Below are positions 11,086 to 21,910 of a DNA stretch of 64,000 nt, one piece after another. A model generated the notes under the pieces. That model was not told the origin of the DNA and searched no databases. It saw nothing but the letters and a program-made list of their open reading frames with translations. A program made the position numbers and the translations under genes. This DNA comes from Hypholoma sublateritium FD-334 SS-4. Lineage: Eukaryota; Basidiomycota; Agaricomycetes; Agaricales; Strophariaceae. Where the stretch lies: contig KN817561.1 of assembly GCA_000827495.1 (NCBI GenBank), forward strand, positions 227,108 through 291,107, written 5' to 3'. Numbering within the stretch: position 1 is the first letter of the stretch; each line of letters opens with the position of its first letter.

Positions 11086-14063
11086 ATGGAGTCCCCCCCG
11101 GCTGAAACAGCACGGAATACAGAAAACATGCCCCCAGCACCCACTCTTTGCGAGGTTCAGGTAAAGCCACTAAGGGAGATAGTGTTGCAAATGGACTGCG
11201 CGTCTCAGAGTGCACTGCCTGCCAGTGACGAGCATGGGTTGCGCGGCCTCGACTACTGCCCCGACGCCATACTATGCTTTCAAAGTACGTTGACGATTTG
11301 ACCCACTGCGCTGTTCTTTTCATCGGACATCCACGTAGGAACATCGTCTATGTCTACGAATGGGTTGCTAAGAGTCATGAACGCGAGTGAATACTCGGTG
11401 GTTTTCAAACTCAAAACCACGCGCCCGCCGGTACGTGTCCGTGAATCGCTGATTACTGCGCTCATACTTTAATAGACGTACTACGCGCACCCAAAATCTG
11501 GCAGGATTGAATCTGGACGGAGCATGGTTGTAAACAGTACGCATTGATCTGCTTTTTGGACCCGGCACCGCTGCTGAACCACGAATCTATCCGCGTAGTT
11601 AAAGGCGTACCGCTACCGGAAGAGCCCTCTTTGGACAGGATATGCACTCATAAATTCCTTGTTGAGATTTTTTCCATAGTTCCAGAGCGGGATAATCTTT
11701 CACCGGTAAAGGATACCGCATGCGTTTCGCGGCCATCTTGGGAAATAGCGGAAGAGAGGGCAAGGGGTTCGTCTGGCCGTGAAGTGTGCCAGGTACCCAG
11801 TGGAGAAATACGCATCGATTTCTATGCTGCCGATAGGCTTCGCTTTCACAGTGATGGTTTTACCTTGGATTCTGGCTACTCTGATTTCTGACAAGTTTCA
11901 TAGGGCCATTGACAGGATCGATGTCGCGGTTGCTGATAATCAAGAACACTAATCCCTACCCGATTGCATTTAAACTTGAAACTACGCTTCCAGAAGTGCG
12001 TGGAAGCAGGATTCATTATTGGTTCCTATGCTCACGCCTTGGAGGTAGCTGTACTTCGCTCGGCCAAATTCGGGCAGAGTCGAGCCTAATCAGATCATTC
12101 AGACAACGAGTGAGCCCTGCCCACTCTTTTCCTATATGTTTCCTAAATCGTGTCCCGATACACTGCGCAGTCCAATGCAAGCAGTTCCTGGAGCAGCCGA
12201 CATTTGATATGGAATGTAAGCCCAAATTCCGGGTCAGATTTGCCATCATTGCCCGTGGGCAAGAAAAATTATCGGTGATGAAAGCTGTAGGTTGTCGTTT
12301 TTGCCGCCGTTTTGTTTTCTCAGGCTCCGATGCTTTTGTTATCAATCACTGACGCTACTACTAGCTTCAAATCGCTGAAGAAAGCAAATTAGCAAAAGTC
12401 TATATGATTCGTGATACTCATGCCCCCGGCGATGGGATGACGCCTGAAGAGCTGGCTGAATACCCAGCAAAAACGGCACTTCCTGCGCTGGAGACTCAGG
12501 TTCAACCACCCGCGAACGCCGAGGAGAGTATGCGTGACACGGCTCGACTTGAGGTTGAAGTAAAGGAGCTTCGCCGAAGAATGCGCGTCTCATTTCGTCC
12601 TAGTGAAGGCGATGCACTCTGCTTCCAAAGTACGTTAACTGAACCCACGGACCGCTGGATTCTAATAAGGTGCACAGGGCCACTTACAAGGCCCATATCA
12701 AGGTCGTTAGCAATTTCGAACCACAACCCCCACCCAATAGAGTACAGGGTCAAGACGACGAGCCCAAAGGTGTGTGTATTCAAGGCATTATGCACCGCAC
12801 TTACCCTAGACGTAAGTCTTACTTTGTGCGCCCAAATTCCGGAAAAATAGAGCCAGGACGGACCATACATATAGCAGGTGAGCGTCGATTTATCATTCTT
12901 TGTACATGGTACATTCCGAGTTAGAACTTTATGTTTTATGTAGTTGAGAGGATGCCTTTCGCAGTGGAACCCCCTCAAAACGAGAGATGCCGAGACCAAT
13001 TTCTGGTCGAGATTACTGCCGTCATTCCCGCACGGGACAATCCCAGAGTCTCAGCAGGCGATATTGTAGGGATTTTCCGTCGCTTTTTCTGCTTCTGCAT
13101 GCTCAAGCTGTTTCCTTTTTTACTAGCGTGAAAGTCCCGCAGATAATGGTCCAAGCCAGTTCTATAAGTTCGGCGTGAATTATCTCCCAGAAGAGGGCCT
13201 AACACCTGAGGAGTTGGCTGAGTACGAAGCTGGAATGGCACATGCCATACCAGAGGAGCTGTTCTCCATCTATCCTAGCTCATGCCTTTGCTTCAAAAGT
13301 ATGTCGCCCCGCGCCTCAGGCCCCAATAAATACTCATACAAGAAGTAGGACCTCTTAGAAACCCATTGAATTTAATGGGGCATGTAACCCTTACGAACAT
13401 GTCTACTCGTCCTATAGCTTCCATGACTTTACTTACCGCCCCCAATGCGCGGGTGAGTTTCCTCGGGATGCGTGGTGCCGTCTGCCCTTATTCTTGGCAA
13501 TAGATGTACACCGTGATGCCTGCTAATGCTCGAATCGAACCCGGCGAATGCTTAGAAATACAAAGTGAGCACCGTATGGTCGTTTGGATGTAAGTTTACT
13601 CAGGGCATTTGTCATTACAGTCCTGCGCGTGCCGGTGGATGTGGAGCCGTCTGTGCAAGAGATATACCCAGACGCGTTCTCTTTCCTGTGCACAGCCATC
13701 CATCCTGGACAAGATCATCTCGATTTAAGCGACGTTGTACGCATTCGCCAGTCGTTGCTGCGGTAATTTTATAAATGCTCATTGCTGTTTTTACAGTGGG
13801 CAGCCGCCACGAGCAATAAACGAGCTATATTCCAGAAGAAACTTCCAGTACTTTTCATTCCGCAGGGAGGCCTCACACCTGAAGAAGAGCTTATTAAGGC
13901 ACGGCAGGGATTGTTTGATCGCCTGCGAGACATTGAGGCCTTGGAAGAAGTCGGTAGGCTGAGCTTGCTGGGAAAGGATGAAATAGATGAGGGGGATGCA
14001 TATTGGGAGCAGCTAAATGACGCTCGAAAGGCTCTGGTCCGTTTGGCAGCAATTCAAACCTAG
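11086..14063 (+). CDS. Four tandem MSP (VAP-like, PapD-like fold) domains, 16 exons
   Basis: Exons: 11086-11284, 11339-11430, 11476-11536, 11599-11850, 11904-11995, 12049-12109, 12171-12274, 12365-12629, 12678-12769, 12817-12877, 12944-13065, 13127-13298, 13343-13452, 13504-13564, 13621-13736, 13797-14063. All phases agree, giving 708 residues. Each domain opens with an LCFQ-type motif, then NPxPIxFKxKTT, then VRPNSGRIEPG and CxDxFLVEI, the hallmarks of the major sperm protein domain of VAP proteins. Cores lie at about residues 57-145, 190-285, 366-465 and 513-620. Domain 4 has lost the KTT strand signature. A charged C-terminal tail (about 620-708) looks helical; I see no transmembrane anchor, unlike classical VAP. 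VAP proteins bind FFAT peptides at ER contact sites; the role here is unknown. The start could lie further upstream. Confidence 0.75.
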
Positions 14064-15738
14064 AGCCGCATCGGTTTCTGAACATCCATTTTCAGATTCG
14101 ACAGTGGTCGCTCTCAGTCGTCCCTTTCAAAGAGGAGATGTGCGAATGAAAGGATAAAGTTAGGTATTTGCTTTATGTAGCTGTTATTATGTGCGAAGTT
14201 GGCGCGAGGGCAGCAATCATTCTCCGGTAGGGTTGGGGTGGAGCTGATGAACAAAGCCTTTGAACAAGAGCATCCTGACTATTTCTATCTAACAATATTA
14301 TTATAGTCATTTGGAGTGTATAGATTTGTACGTAGCCAATTTGTAGCGTTTGATTTTTCGGGATGTTTGATTAAAAAATTGGAAATTCAGCACAATTTGA
14401 GCTCCGACGACCTGAAATTCCATTTCACGAGTGCCAAGCGCAGCTGTCCTCCGTACCAACACTATCTACTCTTCCTGATCGGGTGCTACGGACGAGGCCG
14501 TTGCACGGCCGCAGCGCTTGGGAGCGACGTCGGAGAGTCGAACGCACGCTCGAGCGACTGTGCTCAGCGGAGGAAGAGGGTGAGGGTCGACAGCGTTTGG
14601 CGGGTGGAGCGGGCGCGTCAGGCGCGCGCTCGGAAAGCTCGGGACCCGGGCGGGTTAGTTGCTGTTTCTCGTGCAGGCGCTAGACGGTCTAATTTTGACA
14701 CTAGCTTCTTGGGGAAGAGACATAGCGGTGTGGATTTGGGCCATTCTGCACAGCGAACGGAGGAAATTCCCGCACCGGCTTTAGTGCTACAAAAAGCCCT
14801 ACACGGAGACAGGACAATGCGTCTGCGCGGACCACTGCCGCCGTCGCTGCAAGTAGAGCACTGAGCAACGAACCAGCGTTCCCGACATCTGGGTGCGCGC
14901 CGATGCTCGCATTCGTGCGCCCGTCCCGCCACCATGTACATCAACGCACTCTGGGACACCGGCGACCTCGTGCGCATCGCTATACGGTGTTCCCGGCGCA
15001 GGTGCGTGCGCATCACCCGCTGGGGAGTTCGTGCGCATTTCCTGTCTCTGCGCCCGCTGGCATAGGCTTTTTGTCGACTGCCCCCCCTGTCAATACCCAC
15101 GATACTGACCACCTGCACCAGTATGGTGATTTGGATCCCGCAAGCCAAATATTATCCTGTGATTGAATTTGTGTTAATTAATACTACTCAGTAGCCATAG
15201 CATCTAAAAGTTAGACATGATTCCGTGCCCTGCCAGTGGAGCTGAAAAAAGACAATTAGGCTTTGAGTTAACTATTAGACCATTGACTCCGAGTTGAGCA
15301 ACACTATATTACAGGAGAGATCAAGCTATTTATGGGATTCGGATGCCTCTGCACACCCTCAGCTTCGTTTCGATGACAATCAGACGCCGCCAATCTTGAT
15401 ATTTCTCTATAAATATATGTGACTGACGCGCAGATCAAAAGCTGGACTAAATATATGATGCCGTGGCTGCCGGATTAGATCGCTAAAGCACTGAAGCTCC
15501 GAACCCATAATGCGCAATCTTTTCCCATGATCTTTCCTCGGCTGCACTGGCCCCAATCGCGGCGGGATTATCGCCGCTTCATCTCCCAGCATCTCCCACA
15601 CACCGTACGCAAACCGGCGTATGTATCCATAACTTGCCACTGCTCAACTCTTCACCTGAACAGCCCGAACGCGTCTGCACTCTCTGCTATTCTCAAACTA
15701 TAGTATCGACCTGCTTTGGATCTATTAGCCCTTAGACG
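14064..15738. other. No gene recognised
   Basis: This covers the 3' flank of the MSP gene and the 5' flank of the next gene. The Arg-rich plus frame at 14316-14864 has biased composition, but no motif supports it as a protein. Confidence 0.35.
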
Positions 15739-17414
15739 GTGATGGCTAACCTACCGAACTCCGAGTCCTATTATGACGGAAACGCCGATCTCTCCTGGTT
15801 GCTGCAGCCTGGGAGCCCTGTATCGTCTGACTCAGAGTCGGGTTCCTTCAAATCCCTCAAATCTTCCGCTGGCTTCTTTCATCATACCCTCGTTCTCGAG
15901 TTTAATGAAGGGACGAATACATTCACACTCCCGAGACGGTCTTCGAAGACTTTTCACAAGGACTCACACCCAATCACACTCGGTGCGACGCTAAGCATAA
16001 ATTCCAGCCCGAACCAGCAATCTCTGTTTGTCGATGACGGCCTGCATTTACCGCCACAGCCCGCGTTGTCGGAGTCCAGTTTCCACTCAGCTGATTCCGC
16101 CCCCGAAAATTTGAAGAGCAGAGCGAACTTGTTTATGGACAGCACATACTCACCTGATAGCCCGCCGACTGCCACCTTGCCCTTCGATTCTGTTTTCGAA
16201 CCCACCGTAGATAAGAGCCTGCTTGAGCCTCAGCATCCCCTGACCCTCGATGGGTATGTTCAAGCGCACTCCCCTTCGAACCTCATGACGCTACCGGGGT
16301 CCAACTCTACTCAGAAGTTCAAGAATCCACTTCCCGACGATCATCTACCAGCCTATTCACCTTCAATCCGTCCGCCTACGACACAAGCCCATAGGAACGT
16401 CCCAACCTCAGGATCCGCATCTGAGTCCGGTTCAGACTGCTTCATGACTGCCTCCGCGTCATTTGAGTCCAATTCGGGCTTCTCATTCGAAACTGCTCCG
16501 ATGTCAATCAGGTCTGGCTCAGTCTACTCCAATCCCGCCAACAAGAGCAGCGTCAATATGCTCGAGCCTCAGCTTCATCCGACCCCAAATAGAAACGTCG
16601 ACAAACGTAGACCTGCTGCTCTGAAGCTTCCAAACCCGGCTCTCATGGATAATATACCGCCAAATTTACTTCGGCATAAATGGACTATCTTCGCCAACGA
16701 CAAGGCTTTTGCGTTCAATCGCTCAACGTTGCAACGCTCTGCATCGTTCTTTCTACCTCATCCTAGAGCTGAGGAACCGCCGCCGCGCAAGGACCCAGTT
16801 CATGATGGATCTCTCCTTACCCCAGCCATACATACTGCCGTCAATGAAGCCCTTGCGCTCTTCGATGCAACTCAACGGGACAGGGCATTGAGTCTACGAG
16901 GGGTCAGTATCCTTTGAACTGCTGTTTGCTTTCATTTGATCGACATAATGCCATCCAGCTAGCGCCAAATCCTTTTTCTCGCTACTCGCCTGAGGCTCTG
17001 GCGCGCCAATATGCGACAACTATTGATGCGAAAAATGCCCTTGTGCTAAGGCAATCGGCCATTGTAGCGGACATAGGTCTATTTCTGGAATTGCTCATTC
17101 CGAAAATCAGCATTTACGAAACGGATAGAGCAAAGCTGATCAATATCCACCAGGATTTAGACTATATCCACGAGGAATGTATCAATCAACAGATAAACAT
17201 ACGATTCGGTGACCTCGAGTGGCGCCGCTCAGCAGACCACGAATGCGGCTTGGCATTCGCAAACAGGAAGCGGCACAGAGAATTTTCCTGGCAGGAAAGA
17301 ATAATAGCCATTGGCGAATACTATAATGATGCCCAGGCTGTAGGGCAGCAGTTTTTGGCCGATCCAGCTTGCCTTATAGAACATCGATTTTCAGCATTGA
17401 GATCGCAGAGGTAG
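15739..17414 (+). CDS. Hypothetical protein, Ser/Pro-rich N-terminus and helical C-terminus
   Basis: Two exons, 15739-16902 and 16959-17414, flank a 56-nt GT-AG intron in phase 0 and give 539 residues. Residues 1 to about 300 are rich in Ser, Pro, Asn and Thr and look disordered, with repeated SESGS-like runs. From about residue 305 (HKWTIFANDKAFAFN) the sequence becomes ordered. The second exon encodes a probably helical segment including QYATTIDAKNALVLRQSAI and a conserved-looking FGDLEWRRSADHECG. No catalytic motif, signal peptide or membrane segment is visible. I do not recognise the family. A disordered head with a compact helical tail would suit a scaffold or regulator, but that is only inference. 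Confidence 0.65.
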
Positions 17415-17726
17415 ATGTTTGTTGACAGGTAAGTTTGTCATGGTTTTCATCCATACGTGCACTCATGAAAAGGAGCTTTTAGGCTCAGCGAAATATTTGT
17501 ACGTTATTCTTGATCAATGTCATATGTAAGTAATCTGTATTGTGGATTCCCATATGAATTTTCTACATTTCCATTGTGATGTATGGCTCGCTAGTGAATC
17601 AGAGCCCAGTGCAACTGGTGGGGAGGGGTTTGAGGTGCTTCAAGGTGCTACTGTAGCTGTTAGAGATCTCGGCCTTGCAAAGGAACCGATATCTTCGTCA
17701 ATAGGGTCAGAACAGTCGACCCTTTG

Positions 17727-18734
17727 TTAAATTGGCTTGGGGGATGTGGTCTTAAGTTCGCTGTCGCTGCTGTTGCTGGTGCCGACGCCGTCATCGTCGC
17801 TGTCATCGTCTGATATAACAATGACCGATCGTCTCCTGGAAAGTAATAATGTTGAGGTTGAGGGGGCAGATGGCAGTGGCAGGCTATCAGAAACATGGCG
17901 TCGAGCAGGAGCTGAAATATTGGGACAGGACTTAACTTCGCCGTCGCTGTCGTCGTTACTGACGCTGTCGCCGTCGCTGTCGCTGTCACTGTCACTGTCT
18001 GATATAACAATGACTGAACGTCTCTTCGAAACTAAGAGCGTTGAGGCTGAGGTGGCAGAAGGCAGTGGCAGGCTATCAGACACATGGTGTTGAGCAGGAG
18101 CTGAGATATTGCGACGGGCCGTTGAGGCTTTGGCTGCGGTAGTAGCCGTAGCACTCTTAGCGTCCTCAGGCTTCCATAGGATAGAAATGGCTCCAGGAGT
18201 CCGGTAGGCCGTGTCCCACATTCTGATGGCTTGCTGCCAGGTCTTGCAGGTGCTCCAAGGCAGCAACAAGGGAAACGGGTCAACAGAATGGTGGACCTCT
18301 GACCTATTTTTCTTGGTATAAGCGATGTAAACGGGAATTAAAGTCATGAATACCAACAAGTCGTGGAATACACCGACTGCTAAGCCTTTTGTGACAACGT
18401 AGTATTCGCGACCGAGGTACCACCCCGTTGGTTCGACAAGGTCGGAAGTCTTGACAATTTGTAGCCTGGAATGATTGAACGCGCCTTTGTCGTTCATGTC
18501 GTCCAAATCATACCCTTCATCCATCGGGGACTGCGGGCTATTGTCAATGCTAATTTTCTTGGATGAACGGTGTAAGGTACGAATGCGACGGAAAGAGAAC
18601 ACTGATTTAAAAACTTGAATATTATCCATGGTCGACAAAAAGGGACGCAGACATACCACATTTGACATGCGTTCGTTTTTAACCCTCTCCGAATGCAATA
18701 TTTGCAGCGATCCTAGAAAGTCCATGTACTGCAC
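17727..18734 (-). CDS. Protein with RNase H1 N-terminal-like domain and duplicated SIM-like acidic module
   Basis: The frame encodes up to 335 residues; the true start may be at an inner Met (for example MDEGYDLDDM), since splice-like signals occur near the 5' end. The middle has GREYYVVTKGLAVGVFHD, resembling the N-terminal hybrid-binding domain of RNase H1 and the caulimovirus viroplasmin domain. A 54-nt stretch directly after it has intron-like ends (GTTGG to AATAG) and is in frame, so it may be spliced out, joining FHDL to SEVHHSVDPF and a W-x(10)-W motif. The C-terminal part carries two copies of a 63-residue unit, each with a VIVISD core followed by Asp/Ser runs, as in SUMO-interacting motifs. 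The RNase H catalytic domain is absent. It lies head-to-head with the DUF6698 gene, about 300 bp apart. Confidence 0.55.
   Translation of the reverse strand: MQYMDFLGSLQILHSERVKNERMSNVVCLRPFLSTMDNIQVFKSVFSFRRIRTLHRSSKKISIDNSPQSPMDEGYDLDDMNDKGAFNHSRLQIVKTSDLVEPTGWYLGREYYVVTKGLAVGVFHDLLVFMTLIPVYIAYTKKNRSEVHHSVDPFPLLLPWSTCKTWQQAIRMWDTAYRTPGAISILWKPEDAKSATATTAAKASTARRNISAPAQHHVSDSLPLPSATSASTLLVSKRRSVIVISDSDSDSDSDGDSVSNDDSDGEVKSCPNISAPARRHVSDSLPLPSAPSTSTLLLSRRRSVIVISDDDSDDDGVGTSNSSDSELKTTSPKPI
17735..18112. repeat. Two direct copies of a 189-bp in-frame repeat
   Basis: The word TGATATAACA recurs at 17811 and 18000, fixing the period at 189 bp (63 codons). Both copies lie inside the minus-strand gene and encode an ISAPA, VSDSLPLPSA and VIVISD series. 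They differ at scattered bases and in the length of the Asp/Ser run. Confidence 0.8.
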
Positions 18735-19029
18735 AAATCAGGCATAACCGCATATGGCAGGTGATTCCCGGAGTAAACGGAACAGGAAACGATGTTGATC
18801 ACAGATGTTAAGTATGGCAGTATGCAGGTGAGCCATTCGGATGGCCTGCTGCTAAACTCAGGCCGGAAGGTATCTATCATTTGTACTAGGCTCGGGGCTA
18901 ACTTGAAGTTTGAAACTACTTCAACTCGTGAAACAGGTTTCCGCAGAGCTGATTTAGTAGAAAAAGGGCGTCCTACTTCTCTCCAGGCGCTATAACTTCG
19001 TCGTCGTCTCGGCCTGCTCCTATTAAAAC

Positions 19030-20522
19030 ATGTCCAACAAAGAGAATGTAGACGCCCTACAGCTTGGGCCAAGAAAAAAAGCGTACGTCCCTATAAAAAA
19101 TAACAGAGGTTCAAGCCCGATTTTGAAAAACCCGGTACAGGCGTTCCACAGATCCCCTTGTACATCACGGGCGTCATTTTGGGCGCTCAATTCATGCCCT
19201 CTGTAACATTCAAGCCTTGATAAACAATGGCATTGTTCGCATGGGCGAGCGCGCCGACGAACCTGATGAGTCCTTTACTGAACAGTGAGTTCATAAATTG
19301 TTGCTGCTATCATGCTATGCTTGCCTGGCTTCCTTCGTGTTATACAGGGAACGACGAGAGCACAAGGTGTTTCTGGAATTACTTAGATGCGTACCTGGCC
19401 TCGAAGAGAGGCTCATGAGTACCGAATCCGAGGAGGAAGTGCATTCCATTGCGGTGATGGTAGGTCCCCTTTCGTTATTTTCTTCTGTCACGGCGGCATG
19501 ATCTTAATCGCGAACCTTATACCAGCTGCAAAAGGGAGCATCCAGCGCTAGATCCGACGATACAAAGAGCTTGAAATCGGCCATAATTGATTGGCTCACG
19601 CCACCTGGCGAGGCCCTCATTCCTCCCATTTCACGGAATGTTAAATTCGAGCGCGGATTTAACCATGAAGTTACTGGCGCACTCTTATGTCCAGCAGGGG
19701 TTGATTGGTCAGACAAGGAGTAAGTTCAGACAGCCAATTGAAAGTATACTTGACATGTTCAGAATTCTATCTACAGGATCAAGGAGAAACTACGAACTGG
19801 TGAACTTTCAGTTGCTGGTGATCAATGGCCAGTATTCTTGTATAGCTCATTCAAGTATGATGAAGATGATCCATGGAAAGGCCTATTGCAGAGTTCTTTG
19901 TTGGTTAAGGTTAGTAGACGGTGTTCCTTCTGATATAGCTTGAAATGCAACATGCTCACCCTAGTATCCACTGCACCGCGGCATTAGACGTTCAAGCATA
20001 TTTTCACCTCTCCTAGTTCCGTGGAAAGGGAAGCTAAAGCAACAAGGTCAGGAAACGCCCGAATACATGGCATGACTCGTGTAACTCGAGCATCCATCTC
20101 ATATGCTGCCACGCAGGTACGATATTCAGTGTGCTAGCCTCTTTTTTCGGATTTGAGGCGGTAATTTATTGATCACATACAGGCAAGGTTTGCACTCAGT
20201 GCATCAAGCGTGTTCAACAGGAATGATACTATCACGGACTCTGAATGGTTTTACAACAGCATTCTCGAGCTCCTTGAGCACCCTGATGAGATCGTGGAAG
20301 TCGATCGTCTATTGATCTGGTGGAATCGGTGAGAAGCACCACCTCCTCACGCCAGTCTGAACTCAGCGATTTCTGCACTCATTTGACAGCATTGTATTTC
20401 CGAACCATGCTGCGCAATCGAGGCCTGTCTCTAAGAACAGTGCATTGGCAAGTATAAGAGCTAAAAGAGAGGCCGCTAAGCGAGCAGCGCTGACTGCAAA
20501 TTCCAACGCTACCACCACGTAA
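19030..20522 (+). CDS. DUF6698-family protein, complete
   Basis: Eight exons: 19030-19082, 19141-19284, 19348-19459, 19526-19719, 19777-19909, 19988-20116, 20183-20328 and 20390-20522. All phases agree and the product is 347 residues. Recognised motifs in order are RSTDPLVHHGRHFGR, ERREHKVFLELLRCVPGLEE, LQKGASSARSDDTKSLK, GALLCPAGVDW, GDQWPVFLY, FTSPSSVE, ATRSGNARIHGMTRVT and DLLxWWNRxVFP-like VDRLLIWWNRIVFPN. This is the standard layout of DUF6698, a multi-copy Agaricomycete family of unknown function. The tail is Lys/Ala rich, which may hint at nuclear or nucleic-acid roles. The gene is intact with good splice sites (GTACGT, GTGAGT, GTAGGT, GTAAGT donors). Confidence 0.8.
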
Positions 20523-20869
20523 TTAGCTTTTGTGTCCAGTCGTCCCTCTCCTTGCCCGTAAATAGCCCATGTACAATGTAAGCACAATGCAGCGGCTCAT
20601 TTGGTTAATATATTGCCTGCATATCGCGCATCTGACCAGCGCATTTTCTGTCGATTATGCTATCAGTCACTACTGCATGAAACGCTGGCACTTCCAAGCC
20701 AGCTCTGCAGGCACGGTCCTCCCTTCTTTAAAGCTAAACGTAGTAAATTATTACCAACAAAGATAATCCATTGTGACAGCACCAATTTGCTGATCTGGTT
20801 GTGCTCTTCATCGGCCTGAGGTCAATGATTGCGAGCTGCTCTGCGTTATAGTAGGCCAGCCATTCCTCC

Positions 20870-21910
20870 AGGCTTTCGTTAGCGGCGTGGCCGGCTCGTC
20901 AGGGCTCGTCCCAGGCTCGTCTGTATGAATTTTATCAACTTTCCCAGTTGTCCTCATACTGTCGTGAGTATCGTGGCCGATTGATTTTCTCTATTTTTCC
21001 AATCTGTTGATATTTGGCTTTTCATCTCAGACTCTCATGCTTTACATGTTCCACAAACTGCGCCAGCCGTCCACAAATTGTCGTTGATAGCACAACCGGC
21101 TCGTCTATACGCTATTTATCAGTCTGATAGTGGCGCTCACCATGCCCGTTGTTGCAAACATCGGCTATCTCGGCGGAATATACGTCTGTCGTCCTCATAC
21201 CGTCGTGAGTGCCGCGGCCGATTGGTCTTCTCTATTTTTCCAATCTGATGATATCTGCCTTTTGTTACAGCCTTGAGCATTCTACAAGTTGTGCCAGCCA
21301 TACGCGAATGGTCGATAATATCGTAACCGGCTCGTCTACATATGATATATCAGTCTGATAGTGGCGCTCGCCATTTACTCTGTTGTGGCAGGCATTGGCT
21401 ATTTTGGAACACGTATCCGTCGTTCTCATACCGTCGTGACCTCCGCGGCAAATTGGTCTTCTCTAGCTTCCAATCTGTTGATGTTTGGCCTTTCATCGCA
21501 GCCTTGAGTATTCCACAAGCTGTGCCGGCCATACGCGAGTTGTCGTTAACAGCATTACCGGCTCATCCATATACGATATGTCAGTCCGATAGTGGTGTTC
21601 TCCGTTTCCTTTGTTGCAGCATTGACTATTTTGGAATATATATCTGTCGTTCCCATACCGTCGTGAGTGCCGTGACCGATTGGTCTTCTCTATTTTTCCA
21701 ATCTGCTGATATTTGCCTTTCGTTGCAGCTTTGAAGACTCTACAAGTTGTGCCAGCCATACGCGAATGGCCGATCATATCATAACCGGCTCGTCTACATA
21801 CGACATATCAGTCTGATAGTGGCGCTCACCATGCCCGTTGTTGTAAACATCGGCTATTTCGAAATATTTGTCTGTCGTTCTCATGCCATCGTGAGTGCCG
21901 TGGCCGATTT
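20870..21910. repeat. Tandem repeat, period 227-241 bp, about 4.5 copies
   Basis: The anchor GTCGTGAG (last copy ATCGTGAG) recurs at 20961, 21202, 21433, 21660 and 21888, so unit lengths are 241, 231, 227 and 228 bp. Each unit holds TTGGTCTTCTCTATTTTTCC, CCAGCCATACGCGA-like, ACCGGCTC and CAGTC[CT]GATAGTGG words. Copies have diverged by point changes and small gaps. Most units carry GTGAGT followed by a pyrimidine-rich stretch ending in CAG. Confidence 0.8.

Noticed and set aside
14316..14864. Plus-strand frame of 182 codons
   Set aside because: Arg/Ala-rich composition follows local GC content; no motif and no supporting splice structure.
21342..21734. A 130-codon plus frame in the tandem repeat
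   Set aside because: It arises because repeat units of similar length stay open by chance; the frame is not kept between units of 231 and 227 bp.
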